The position numbers and the translations under genes were made by a program. A stretch of DNA of 46,562 bases from JBJHAX01 sp050480705 (GTDB lineage: Bacteria > Actinomycetota > Nitriliruptoria > Nitriliruptorales > Nitriliruptoraceae): NCBI GenBank assembly GCA_050480705.1, contig JBJHAX010000015.1, positions 1 through 46,562 of the forward strand, written 5' to 3'. The notes below the pieces were generated by a model. It ran no database searches and had not been told where the DNA came from. It saw only the letters and a program-made list of their open reading frames with translations. This document shows, in pieces, positions 10,301 to 15,690 of this stretch (position 1 is the first letter of the stretch; each line of letters opens with the position of its first letter).

Positions 10301-10512
10301 TCGTTGACGAACGTGAGCGTGACCCCGAACTGCTCACCGAGCAGCGCCGAACTCGGCGCCGAGATGCCCGCGACGGGCGCCGGGCTCGTGTCCGCGAACG
10401 CGGGCACGACGAATACAACCGCCAGCGCCGCCACCCCGACCGCCCCAAGCGCGAGGACGGCGCGACGCCAGCCGCGTCGGCGGCCGGCACGACGTGCCAG
10501 ACGTGTCCCCAT
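1381..10512 (-). CDS. Giant secreted multi-module DUF11 / isopeptide-type surface protein
   Basis: About 3043 residues when started at the ATG at 10512. The frame stays open to 10629, but the ATG places an Arg-rich n-region, a hydrophobic core and an AxA site (VPAFA/DT) at the N-terminus, as in a signal peptide. The body is about 18 tandem Ig-like modules. Most open with a hydrophobic-x-V-x-K lead (LTLTK, VTVTK, LRVDK, PTVSK), continue with TVTNDGD and VxDxLP, then GTVTW, and end near an Asn-rich strand (LTNxA). This is the DUF11 / fimbrial isopeptide-D2 pattern, in which Lys-Asn bonds stiffen the rod. Three modules carry a shared SAGHT-type lead (near 7490, 6510 and 4260). The C-terminus has VAMTG at 1477-1491, a hydrophobic helix and RRRLRP, resembling an LAxTG class E sortase signal. 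It is probably a cell-wall stalk or adhesin. No sortase is in the window. The body is very rich in Asp, Val and Thr. Confidence 0.9.
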   Translation of the reverse strand: MGTRLARRAGRRRGWRRAVLALGAVGVAALAVVFVVPAFADTSPAPVAGISAPSSALLGEQFGVTLTFVNDAPAEDGETGFGPYIDLLLPVQGVDGRDDDAGLPPDGISLVDGSVTYLGMQLNVIDVVLDCDPGQPDVHPYTGAPIDCEEEPEEGEEPANGVFAFPRAGDVLHVIELPFGSFTPTQPIANVAAGLTLSNHADLGVELPIEVRGGFRFGTNALDEPETDPPIVQDPPVTALVDPTLVDLRKRYPGPEDETATGPNYERVWRVELRAADGQTLEGVELIDLLPDQAVFVEATSMPAATQLTTPTPGEVGGEVRAEFDEIVASPGVDAQLDITFYVPESGADDEPVLDPQTGAARRIDNNASANGFWDPIDPRDGPLQSFALGDAEDPDHRLWARSIAVQQSVAVDTSEGGPSSTVPGAVLRWDVDFQVSDFFTFDDLMLHEVLSDGQSVLTDGPYVPRLSFDDPRHDPIDDVDVGDHVTIDVGGCDVDGQIDWELDLSAAIDAARDGTGVDDGRLVGGRVDGEHGPTQGRLTFYTIVDHRYRCVDDGQAVDSDDPITGHVTISGEVIDADSPTGNRPTDTSSASTSVIGPSFSKELYARNGVIGDDKPQFAATDTVTYRLTATLPITNVENLRLVDYLPLPTLRADELFDTTGEIPVANVDLEGPADPDEVPPAGEIWLGPDDQTTDARDGAFDPSAFEPQITLDPVGNAVAFDYPDYQDADGSFSTTIDLLFTVTVGDDPIADGLFLTNQLQLTYGDSFGEVATDDDIVQIELTAPVLDLVKGVVATDGQGTFDPSDVGPPGDWDEVLDGQAWWNSGAPISSDALADQPLGSDLSDVWAGDLIAFALVVENTGAGLHGAFDARVADTAPVGLSIPTDGPGAGGNLQVVDGRGEPLVFTGDLEDLLDPQVGLALLNDQYDGSDADESGSLGAYHPTSGENIAVITYVLEVDADVDVGQQMTNAAFVAQYAAAGDAEPYPPSTPRSADVEVAMPTVSKTLVDTAAGHTGEEEVAVGERATYEVVVTVPPSSTDHLVLRDVLDPGLAFTSVGEAALVETSGMLADAGAVLSGADVIGADDDDGHTIELDLGTVTNDTNELQQLVFTFDAVAANVAATSAGAELTNQAVLRQHVPDGPNTTLAGPATSGPVTVVEPQLTVDKQVSDATPDAADELTYTLEVAHPAGSNRATAFDVVLTDLVPAGLAYEPDSLEVTDESGTPLAVTVTDTDGDLEVTWEEFPAGHSVELTYTVVVQNDAVTHATAGVLANTATLVWTSLPSDDGNASDHSTVALQRTGDTSDPGGTANTYRDTATAEIAVATSAVTKTLLDTSAAHTDGNDVAIGETATFRLAVTLPEGELGTVTVTDELPAGAAYLPGSAEVCATDCGFAGDLGTPEIALDDEGDIVDGATLLLAFTGSDDEGVTVDAGEGTVASTFFVEYQAVVLDVAGNQHGGTVVNEAYATVAGVDTDPDDRGSVTLDIVGPELSVDKSFHVVAPDEDYVGEGEPPFGFVNATDMAAANDLVDITIEVANTSGVDAFDVVISDVLDDDVFAEIVDVALTSDPETPTDSWDLLPVDPPVTTPPFEVAASSDSIEHGESVTIVVRARVDDSQAVADLVGTSGHDNVATVTFASLPGDEDHQRAYEDTGTGTLRLVAPQLRVDKDGDEEITPGGTAEYTITVTNDGDRRADGVELVDSLPNDARVTFDPNDQPTAYGDGDHDPDPDGSGAHGTVTWQLGSLDPGESTQVAVRIGLVLPVEAGSAGDELTNLAAAEDDGSWGPVSQDNDQHIVEIDSGVELEVTKQLVDGDEQPLTSIGTGDEATYRITVVNTGDEHADDVTITDHLPAHVTVVGSASHEGVHDESDATVIWNVGELDAAEEGEQPVPAVVEVTVRVDDTVPAGLHDLVNDVEAFADDGQVTDTAQDSTALDAAPAFTITKTDDAGGLVHGGDTVVYTIEVVNVGDQGATGVVITDTLPDIATLIDVECTPEEDSAVEVDGVVTLDFGAFELDAHADGADDTIVCELTVEIDDVFPDGLMHLDNHVHVTDDDTNAPDPVEASDTTSTPLNATSITKQLVSTSAGHTNGSEVVIGEEARFTLTLRLPEGDLGEVVIRDRLDAGLAYVEDSLEVDTAGFDGTIPDDPNGSGLTVTGGVGGDEDLRIEFDEVTVNEITFDNGDPVSNIVTVTYDVEVLDTAGNTHGTTRGNDANVTVDGASFDAERVEIQIVEPELELAKQFTYPDAHADDTVGGAAIGDRVVVELTVENTSDVDAFTVTVTDALDTDWFDGIDSTDADGWDVSVDSGSQLVTFTVPGDGRLGAGEQHTVTITTRLADDRGEGLSHVNEASTSFTSLPDGDGRLTGDVTDTDTLTVIAPDLTLTKTTGDTQVEPGGTVTYTLTVANDGDREASGVEIVDTLPATVTFESATSSGVHDNGTVTWQVGDLAVGADASFDLEVTVVDPVPAGTTTITNTAVASDDGTRAVHDVGDSASAVSSLDAAVNVRLAKTADVAEVATGGEVTYTLTVTNDGNEDAAGVELVNVLPAHTSFVAATGGGVHDAGTVTWTLDVPGELSGDNVRERQVTVRLADTVPAGLDAIDNDASVDAPDNINVDGLDASVTVDVDAAPDVTVTKDDGQDVALVGTTLVYEIVVTNVGDQGATGVEVVDELPDGLTFQSASGGGTHDDGTVTWQLGAELAAGDDVTLTLQVTVDDPLPAGTTSLTNVVHVADDGANGTVDGPAPKSDTDTNATGADIWVEIELDDPLVPGATGSYTITVGNHGPETISAVTLVPSLPSGLSSPSFDPDTGSYSASNDRWTGLSLAPGDEVSMTMTVNVATSVSSSRTTSVDVLPVGHADANLDDNEDDTTDAPSPRVALELTKDIDGDPQPGEMFDYVFEIGNDGPSRARGVVVRDTFPAGVTPVASSGSGWSCDLDGREVTCELAGSLSPGDTKELRIRARVADDATGEITNLARVGSDDSAFDDADEAVASFVLGTAARRVGTVAMTGLQVAGLLAAGLALVGAGTTVIGALMRRRLRP
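1477..1491 (-). other. Codons of a sortase-like sorting motif (VAMTG) of the giant protein
   Basis: The last 36 residues of the giant protein read VAMTG, then about 25 hydrophobic residues, then a basic tail RRRLRP. This three-part layout is that of a cell-wall sorting signal. Class E sortases of high-GC Gram-positives are known to prefer LAxTG over LPxTG, and VAMTG differs from that by one conservative change. The motif was seen directly. Its use by a sortase is inferred. Confidence 0.5.
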
Positions 10513-10755
10513 CGATGCCCCGCAGTGATCGTGGTCGGTTGACGCGCACTCGCGCCGTTCAACGGCGAACGTCGCGCTGACCGGCGGTGCTGCGCTTCTG
10601 CGGCCGATGCTTCTGCAGAACCTGTACACACGACCACAACGGTCACACTAGCAACAGGAATCGGCGAATCTGGTCACGAAACGAACAAGAATTGCCACTC
10701 AGGGTGAACAGCCCGTAAACCCATGCTCCAACGTGCGTCGGGCTCGCCAAGCGGG

Positions 10756-12141
10756 CTACACGCGCGGCACGCCCCAGCCGGGAGCATGCCGCTCCCAGGG
10801 CACCATCGACTCGAGCAGAGCAGCGACCCCCAGCACACGTTCTTCGTGCCCGGCCGGCGCGACGATCTGGACGGCCAGGGGCCGGCCACCGTCGTGCCAC
10901 AGCGGGACGACGGCTGCAGGCAGGTCTGCCAGGTTCCAGGCCCCGAAGAACGGGAACGTCGACATGTTCACCGCGACGTTCGACACCCACGGCTTGGTGT
11001 GCCAGGAGCTCGCCGACGGCTGCGAGCGGGCGAACGCGGGCGTGATGAGCACGTCGTGCTCGTCGAAGAACGGTTCGAGGCGCTCTCGCCAACGCACGAC
11101 GTCGTCGGCACGCACCGCGCGCACCCGCGCGAGCTGCTCGCCACGCGCGAGGTGGCCCCTGGTCCGCGGCTGCAGGGCGTCACGGTCGAGCTCGAGGGTC
11201 TCCACGGCGTGCACGGCCCCTTGCGTCCATCGGGCGATCGACGCCTGCACGGTTGTCTGCTCGTACGGCGGATCGGCCCGCTCGACGATGTGGCCCGCGT
11301 GGTTGCAGAGTCGGCCGGCCTCGATCGCGGCCTCGCGCCACGGAGAGGTGACCGCGACGCCCGGCGCCGGTGGCTTGTAGGACACCGCGACCCGCAGGCG
11401 TTCATCTGCCCGCCGGACCTCGCGCAGCCTGTGGCTGCCCTGCATCACGTCAGCCAGCAACGCCGCGTCCTCGACCGTGGTGGCGATCGGCCCGCTGTGG
11501 GTCATCCCGTGCATCGGCGCGTCGGGCTCGCTCGACGATGCCAGCATTCCCTCTCCCGGTTTGAACCCGACGACGCCGCAGGCCGCTGCGGGGATGCGGA
11601 TCGATCCCAGCCCGTCGGAGCCGACCGCGACCGGCACAATGCCCGCGGCGACCGCCGCAGCTGAGCCGCCCGACGACCCGCCAGCGGTGCGTGACGGGTC
11701 CCAGGGACTGACCGCAATTCCGTCGGGGTCCTCGGAGGTTCCCCACAGCCCCAATTCGGGCATGCGGGTCTTGCCGATAACGATCGCGCCCGCTTCGACG
11801 AGGCGTCCGACGACCTCGGCGTTTTCGGCAGCGGGCGTCGTGGAGGTCGCCTCCGATCCCAACCGGGTCGGCTCTCCGGTGACATCGAAGGAGTCCTTGA
11901 CGGCGACGGGGACCCCGGCCAACGGCAGCGTCGAACGGTCTTCGGAGGCGTCGACGGCTTCGGCGTCAGCGAGGGCACCGCGGCGCCGCACGCTCACGAA
12001 GGCGCCGAGGCGATGCTCGACGTCGGCGAGATGATCCAGATGTTCGCGCACCACGTCGACCGCGGCGACCTCGCCGTTTCGCACCATCCTGGCGATGTCG
12101 ACCGCGGTCCGTCCGACGAGTCGGCTGCCGGCCCCTGCCAC
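10756..12141 (-). CDS. Amidase signature family hydrolase
   Basis: 461 residues. Enzymes of this family hydrolyse carboxamides with a Lys-cisSer-Ser triad. The substrate is unknown, and GatA is unlikely because no gatB or gatC is adjacent. In this numbering the catalytic Lys is K82 (VAVKDSF), the Gly/Ser-rich signature AGGSSGGSAAA follows near 153-163, and the nucleophile is S180 in GLGSIRIPA. I moved the start from the longest frame (12171) to the GTG at 12141, because an AGGAGG lies 7 bases upstream of it (a second GTG is 3 bases nearer). The gene is divergent from the GNAT gene. It lies upstream of the giant DUF11 gene on the same strand, with about 240 bases between them that contain a local AT-richer stretch (about 10630-10730), a likely promoter zone for the giant gene. 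Confidence 0.9.
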   Translation of the reverse strand: MAGAGSRLVGRTAVDIARMVRNGEVAAVDVVREHLDHLADVEHRLGAFVSVRRRGALADAEAVDASEDRSTLPLAGVPVAVKDSFDVTGEPTRLGSEATSTTPAAENAEVVGRLVEAGAIVIGKTRMPELGLWGTSEDPDGIAVSPWDPSRTAGGSSGGSAAAVAAGIVPVAVGSDGLGSIRIPAAACGVVGFKPGEGMLASSSEPDAPMHGMTHSGPIATTVEDAALLADVMQGSHRLREVRRADERLRVAVSYKPPAPGVAVTSPWREAAIEAGRLCNHAGHIVERADPPYEQTTVQASIARWTQGAVHAVETLELDRDALQPRTRGHLARGEQLARVRAVRADDVVRWRERLEPFFDEHDVLITPAFARSQPSASSWHTKPWVSNVAVNMSTFPFFGAWNLADLPAAVVPLWHDGGRPLAVQIVAPAGHEERVLGVAALLESMVPWERHAPGWGVPRV

Positions 12142-12437
12142 CACGCATCCTCCTGTCCTCGTCGCGGCCACGATCGGAGCCGGCGACGGCTACGAGCACC
12201 CTAGGAGGTCCATACCACACTGCGCCAGCCGCCGGGGCGGTCGTACGTACCGGGCCGGCCGGCGCGGATCGACGACGCACACCTTGAGCGATTCGCCCCG
12301 GGCAGAGCCGGTCGGGTTCTGGCATCCTCGTGTCCGACGGCGACGTGACGACACCACAGACACCTGTCGCCACGCGTCCGACCCGCGATCGAGGGATCGT
12401 GGCGCCTTCGCCAACCGGCATCCATCAGGAGTCTGCT

Positions 12438-13424
12438 GTGTCCGACCACGGCCCGAGCCGTCGGCCGACGACCTCACCGGGACGCGTCGACCGCTCCGAG
12501 GTGCATGTGCGCGTGCTCGTCGGCGAGGACGCACCGTGGGTCGTGGCGACCGACGATGCGGCCGCGACCGCCCTTGCGCCGCGGCGCGACTGGGACGCCG
12601 ACACGCTCACCGGCGAACTCGAGGAAGGCCTATGGGCCTCCGACGACCGCTGGGGCTGGGGCATCATCGTCGCGGGTGAGCCCAGCGGCTTCGCGCTCGT
12701 GACAGGGCTCGCGGCAGGTGATGCCCGCATCGAGATCCGCATCGCGCCGCACGCACGTGGACGGGGTGCCGGTCGTGAGGTGCTGCGTCAGCTCGCCGAC
12801 CACCATTTCAGCGCCTCGCCACGCCTGCAACGCCTGACGGGCCGTGCACACGAACACAACGTGCCCATGCAGCGAGTGTTCAACGCAGCAGGGTTCCGGC
12901 TCGAAGCGCGCTACCGCGACTCGTTTCCGCAGGCGGACGGCAACTTCGCCGCAGAGTGGGGCTACGCGCTGACGCGTGCGGACTGGGAGGCTGGCCGGCA
13001 CGATCCGGACGGCAACGGCGCCGATCTGCACGGGCTGACGTTCGAGATCGAAGAAGCCGTCGAGGGTCCACGCGGCGACGGCCTGGTCGTGGAGTTCCAC
13101 CAGGAAGGCCACCGCGTGCTCGCCCGCTACGAGGCGCACCGGCTTTCGGAAGGCGAGCTCGCCGGCCTGCTCATCGACGATCTGTTGCAGTACCGCTTCT
13201 CCCATCTCGAGGAGCGCCGCGGCCGTGCCAGCCGGTCCATCGGACGTGGCCGCACGCGTGTGCAGCGACGCGAGGACGGTCGCCTGGAGCTTGTCGACCA
13301 GTGGTCGGCCGACAGCGGAACCCACGGCCGGCGCGTCCTGATCGAGACGACGGCGACGAGTGAGCGCCGCGACCGCAATGAGCGCGATGCGCAGCGCCGC
13401 GACGACAGCCGGGCGGCTAGGTGA
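12438..13424 (+). CDS. GNAT N-acetyltransferase with an extra C-terminal domain
   Basis: 328 residues from the GTG at 12438, which sits 6 bases after AGGAG; the frame runs on upstream to 12330 without a comparable site. Residues about 22-185 form a RimJ/RimL-like GNAT domain. The acetyl-CoA loop is IAPHARGRGAGREVL (about 102-116), and HEHNVPMQRVFNAAGF near 138-153 is the typical alpha4/beta7 region. Residues about 200-328 form a second domain (FEIEEAVEG, then a basic RRGRASRSIGRGRTRVQRR stretch) that I do not recognise. The substrate is unknown; small-molecule or protein N-acetylation are both possible. It is divergent from the amidase across about 296 bases in which I see no gene. Its stop overlaps the 3' end of the convergent hotdog gene by 8 bases. 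Confidence 0.8.
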   Translation: MSDHGPSRRPTTSPGRVDRSEVHVRVLVGEDAPWVVATDDAAATALAPRRDWDADTLTGELEEGLWASDDRWGWGIIVAGEPSGFALVTGLAAGDARIEIRIAPHARGRGAGREVLRQLADHHFSASPRLQRLTGRAHEHNVPMQRVFNAAGFRLEARYRDSFPQADGNFAAEWGYALTRADWEAGRHDPDGNGADLHGLTFEIEEAVEGPRGDGLVVEFHQEGHRVLARYEAHRLSEGELAGLLIDDLLQYRFSHLEERRGRASRSIGRGRTRVQRREDGRLELVDQWSADSGTHGRRVLIETTATSERRDRNERDAQRRDDSRAAR

Positions 13425-14259
13425 GGTCGGGCAGCTGCTTCACCGCGACATGCAGGGCGCTCGCGACCGCGTAGACGACACCGTCCTCGTCGACGAGCGC
13501 GGTCCGCGCGGTGAGCTTGCGCCCCTCAACGGCGTCCAGCCTGCCCGGCACGACCAGCGGCTCCATCACCGGCGCGTCACGGACGAAGCGCAGATGGAAG
13601 CTCGCGAGGACCACCCCGGCGTAGCCGAGCGCATCCGTCGTGGGCAGTGCGGCCCATGCGCCCGGGCAGTCGAGCAGCGCGGCGACGACGAACGGATCGA
13701 CGTGGCCACCCGGCGTGGCCAGCTCGTCTTCTGCTAGCCAGGTGCTGACCACGATGTCGTCGGATCGCCACGCCGGATACATCCGCTGCGCATGCGTATG
13801 GCTCGGCGCCGATCCGCACACCCAGCACGCCCGGTAGCGCTCCTGGGGCCGTGATTCAGGCCGGGGCCCGGCTGCGAGCTCCGTGAGGTCGTGGGCGTGG
13901 GGCGCAGGATCGTGCCCTGCGAGTTCGACCACACCGCTGACGAGGAGCCGCTCGGCGTCACGCAGCTCGACCTCGTAGCGTGCCGGGTCGTAGGTGGGAC
14001 GCACGCGGACAGTGTGTGTGGCGCCCAGAGGCGTTGGGGCGTGCAGGCGGGCATCGACTGCAGTGATCGGCGCGCCGAACGCGTCATAGGCCCGTGCGGC
14101 GATCATGAGCATCCCGGCGGCAAACCCTCCCTGGAGCACACCGGGAGGGCCGTCGAGCCCGTCGGGGACGACGAGGTCGCGAACCAGCCAGCCGTCTTCG
14201 ATGTCGGTTGCGTCGCCGAGGCCGACGCCGAGTACCTCGGGACCCGTCCATGTGGTCAT
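13417..14259 (-). CDS. Tandem hotdog-fold thioesterase-like protein with central CWVCG motif
   Basis: 280 residues from the ATG at 14259 (MTTWTG...). The frame is open to 14421, but the extension is Arg-rich and crosses the divergent nrdR start region. Two hotdog-like halves are visible. The first spans about 35-115 and includes PGVLQGGFAAGMLMIAARAY, the long hotdog helix. The second spans about 160-275 and includes VDPFVVAALLDCPGAWAAL. They are joined by a linker with RACWVCG (C145, C148) followed by SHTHAQRM, a possible metal-binding knuckle. Such double-hotdog proteins are usually acyl-CoA thioesterases or dehydratases, but no catalytic Asp or Glu can be assigned with confidence and the substrate is unknown. 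It is divergent from nrdR and convergent with the acetyltransferase. Confidence 0.7.
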   Translation of the reverse strand: MTTWTGPEVLGVGLGDATDIEDGWLVRDLVVPDGLDGPPGVLQGGFAAGMLMIAARAYDAFGAPITAVDARLHAPTPLGATHTVRVRPTYDPARYEVELRDAERLLVSGVVELAGHDPAPHAHDLTELAAGPRPESRPQERYRACWVCGSAPSHTHAQRMYPAWRSDDIVVSTWLAEDELATPGGHVDPFVVAALLDCPGAWAALPTTDALGYAGVVLASFHLRFVRDAPVMEPLVVPGRLDAVEGRKLTARTALVDEDGVVYAVASALHVAVKQLPDLT

Positions 14260-14348
14260 GTGTCCGAACTCTAGGTGACGCCCGACGTGCTCGCCTCGCG
14301 TCCGGCCACCATCTACGGTCCGACGGTCGCCGGACGCGAGGAGGCGCC

Positions 14349-14831
14349 GTGCGCTGTCCCCACTGTGGCAGCGACGACGACCGCGTCGTGGATTCGCGGC
14401 CCACCCCCGGCGGTGCGGCAATACGACGGCGACGTGGATGCCGCGCGTGCGGTGGCCGCTATACGACGTTCGAACGCATCGAGCTGCCCGAACTCAACGT
14501 CCGCAAACGCTCCGGGCAGCTCGTACCGTTCTCGCGCGCAAAGGTTCTCGACGGCATGGCGAGGGCAGCCAAGGGCCGGATTTCCCAACGCGATCTCGAC
14601 GAGGCTTCCGAAGCGATAGAGCGCGTGCTGCGCGCCCGCGGTGAGCGTGAGATCCCCTCGGAGCAGGTCGGACTCGCGGTTCTGTCCCACCTGCGCGAAC
14701 TCGACGGCGTCGCCTACGTGCGCTTCGCTTCCGTCTACAAGGACTTCCAGGGTCCCGAGGACTTCGAACTCGAACTGTCGACACTGCGCAAGGATGCGCC
14801 GCCCAAGCATCCACGGCGTCTCACGCCCTGA
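14349..14831 (+). CDS. nrdR: Transcriptional repressor NrdR
   Basis: 160 residues. NrdR represses ribonucleotide reductase genes in response to dATP/ATP sensed by its ATP-cone. The start is a GTG at 14349, 4 bases after GAGGAGG, so the protein begins MRCPHCGSDDDRVVDSR, the canonical NrdR N-terminus; the frame itself is open further upstream. Zinc-ribbon cysteines are C3, C6, C31 and C34 (GCRACG), followed by RRYTTFER-like sequence. The ATP-cone spans about 48-138 (VRKRSGQLVPFSRAKVL to YVRFASVYKDF). Length is typical (150-160). In actinomycetes nrdR usually sits beside nrdJ near lexA. Here the lexA linkage is kept but no reductase gene is present in the window. A perfect palindrome that probably ends transcription follows the stop. 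Confidence 0.97.
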   Translation: MRCPHCGSDDDRVVDSRPTPGGAAIRRRRGCRACGGRYTTFERIELPELNVRKRSGQLVPFSRAKVLDGMARAAKGRISQRDLDEASEAIERVLRARGEREIPSEQVGLAVLSHLRELDGVAYVRFASVYKDFQGPEDFELELSTLRKDAPPKHPRRLTP

Positions 14832-14835
14832 CACG

Positions 14836-14869
14836 ACGTTGCCCGGTGGCTCGAGCCACCGGGCAACGT
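14836..14869. terminator. 34-bp perfect palindrome between convergent nrdR and LysM genes
   Basis: Two 17-base arms (14836-14852 and 14853-14869) are exact reverse complements meeting at CTCGAG. The RNA would form a GC-rich hairpin on either strand. It lies 4 bases past the nrdR stop and 78 bases past the LysM-gene stop, so a bidirectional terminator is the simplest reading. There is no U-tract, as is common in high-GC actinomycetes. A dimeric DNA-binding site is possible but less likely in a convergent gap. Confidence 0.75.
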
Positions 14870-14947
14870 GCGGCCGGAGACGCGGGGCGGCGCGTCGCTC
14901 CGGTCCGGGGCCGTGCACGGGAGACGGCACGGCCCGCGATCAGAACA

Positions 14948-15337
14948 TCAATGGGACGGCAGGAGGATCACCGTCCAGCCGTCGACGCGGACCGTGGAGT
15001 GTCCGTTGAGATCCTGCAGGGCCGCATAGTGCTCGGATGGTGTGACCCCGGCCGGCGCCGTTTCGACCGCGACCTCCCACAGTGACCGGCCGGGTTCGAC
15101 CATGACATGGCCCGCCGTGTCAGCCGAGACGCCCGATGCCGCGCGATACGCGCTGAAGACCGTCATCGCAGACGCGACGATCACCACCAGCGACACCACG
15201 GCAACGACGATGGCCAACGGGTGCACGCGCGGCCCGACGTGGGTGTCATCCAGCGAGACGCGTGCCGGCATGGGCTGCGCCACGACACGAGCGGACCCTG
15301 CGATGCGGGGCGCGGACGGCAGTGTGATCGTGCTCAC
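14948..15337 (-). CDS. LysM-like single-pass membrane protein, probable SOS division inhibitor (YneA/ChiZ/DivS type)
   Basis: 129 residues, with a GTG at 15337 preceded by AGGAG at 7 bases. A cytoplasmic N-terminus (1-38) is followed by one membrane helix (about 39-63, LAIVVAVVSLVVIVASAMTVF). The extracellular C-terminus (about 78-129) looks like a degenerate LysM: VEPGRSLWEVAVETAP, then HYAALQDLNGHSTVRVDGWTVILLP. The gene is divergent from lexA with five LexA boxes between. The same layout, a small membrane LysM protein beside lexA that blocks division during DNA damage, is known for B. subtilis yneA, C. glutamicum divS and M. tuberculosis Rv2719c (ChiZ). Family, topology and position agree. 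The division-inhibitor role is inferred from them. Confidence 0.8.
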   Translation of the reverse strand: MSTITLPSAPRIAGSARVVAQPMPARVSLDDTHVGPRVHPLAIVVAVVSLVVIVASAMTVFSAYRAASGVSADTAGHVMVEPGRSLWEVAVETAPAGVTPSEHYAALQDLNGHSTVRVDGWTVILLPSH

Positions 15338-15450
15338 TGGTGCTCTCCTGGTACTCGTTCAGCTCTGGCGGTGCGCTGGTCGGCTCGTCCGGTGGATCAT
15401 CCGGCGCGGTCTGACAGGACCGACGCTATGAGGAGGGTGTGACATCCCGA

Positions 15451-15464
15451 CGAACACCGGTTCG
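15451..15464. promoter_or_regulatory. LexA (SOS) box 1
   Basis: CGAACACCGGTTCG fits the actinobacterial/Gram-positive LexA consensus CGAAC-N4-GTTCG. It is the site nearest the LysM gene (114 bases from its start codon) and is separated from box 2 by a single base. Confidence 0.85.
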
Positions 15465-15465
15465 A

Positions 15466-15479
15466 CGAACACGTGTTCG
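15466..15479. promoter_or_regulatory. LexA (SOS) box 2
   Basis: CGAACACGTGTTCG is a fully symmetric 14-mer and the best match to consensus in the window. It adjoins box 1, so two LexA dimers could bind side by side. Confidence 0.92.
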
Positions 15480-15488
15480 CTATGCAAC

Positions 15489-15502
15489 CGAACGGGCGTT
15501 CG
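15489..15502. promoter_or_regulatory. LexA (SOS) box 3
   Basis: CGAACGGGCGTTCG keeps both CGAAC and GTTCG half-sites. It lies 9 bases past box 2 and near the middle of the lexA/LysM intergenic region. Confidence 0.88.
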
Positions 15503-15518
15503 GATGTCAAGCATGAAA

Positions 15519-15532
15519 CGAACGCATGTTCG
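15519..15532. promoter_or_regulatory. LexA (SOS) box 4
   Basis: CGAACGCATGTTCG keeps both half-sites with an alternating purine/pyrimidine core, as in strong SOS boxes. Confidence 0.9.
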
Positions 15533-15567
15533 CGCGACGCGGGCGACCGTGCTACGGTCATGCCGAT

Positions 15568-15581
15568 CGAACGGGAGTTCG
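15568..15581. promoter_or_regulatory. LexA (SOS) box 5
   Basis: CGAACGGGAGTTCG keeps both half-sites. It is the site nearest lexA (110 bases from its ATG) and the natural operator for autoregulation. Confidence 0.87.
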
Positions 15582-15690
15582 GGCACCCGGTTCCGCTGCG
15601 GAGGATCCGAGACCGCCGGGACATGCGACGACCTGCTGCATGACACCGGCAGCCGAGCCGGCCCGACGAACCAGGCCAAGGGAGCAGGCC

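Noticed and set aside
10611..10620. Palindrome TTCTGCAGAA upstream of the giant gene
   Set aside because: A 10-mer palindrome alone is not evidence of an operator, and no second copy was seen nearby.
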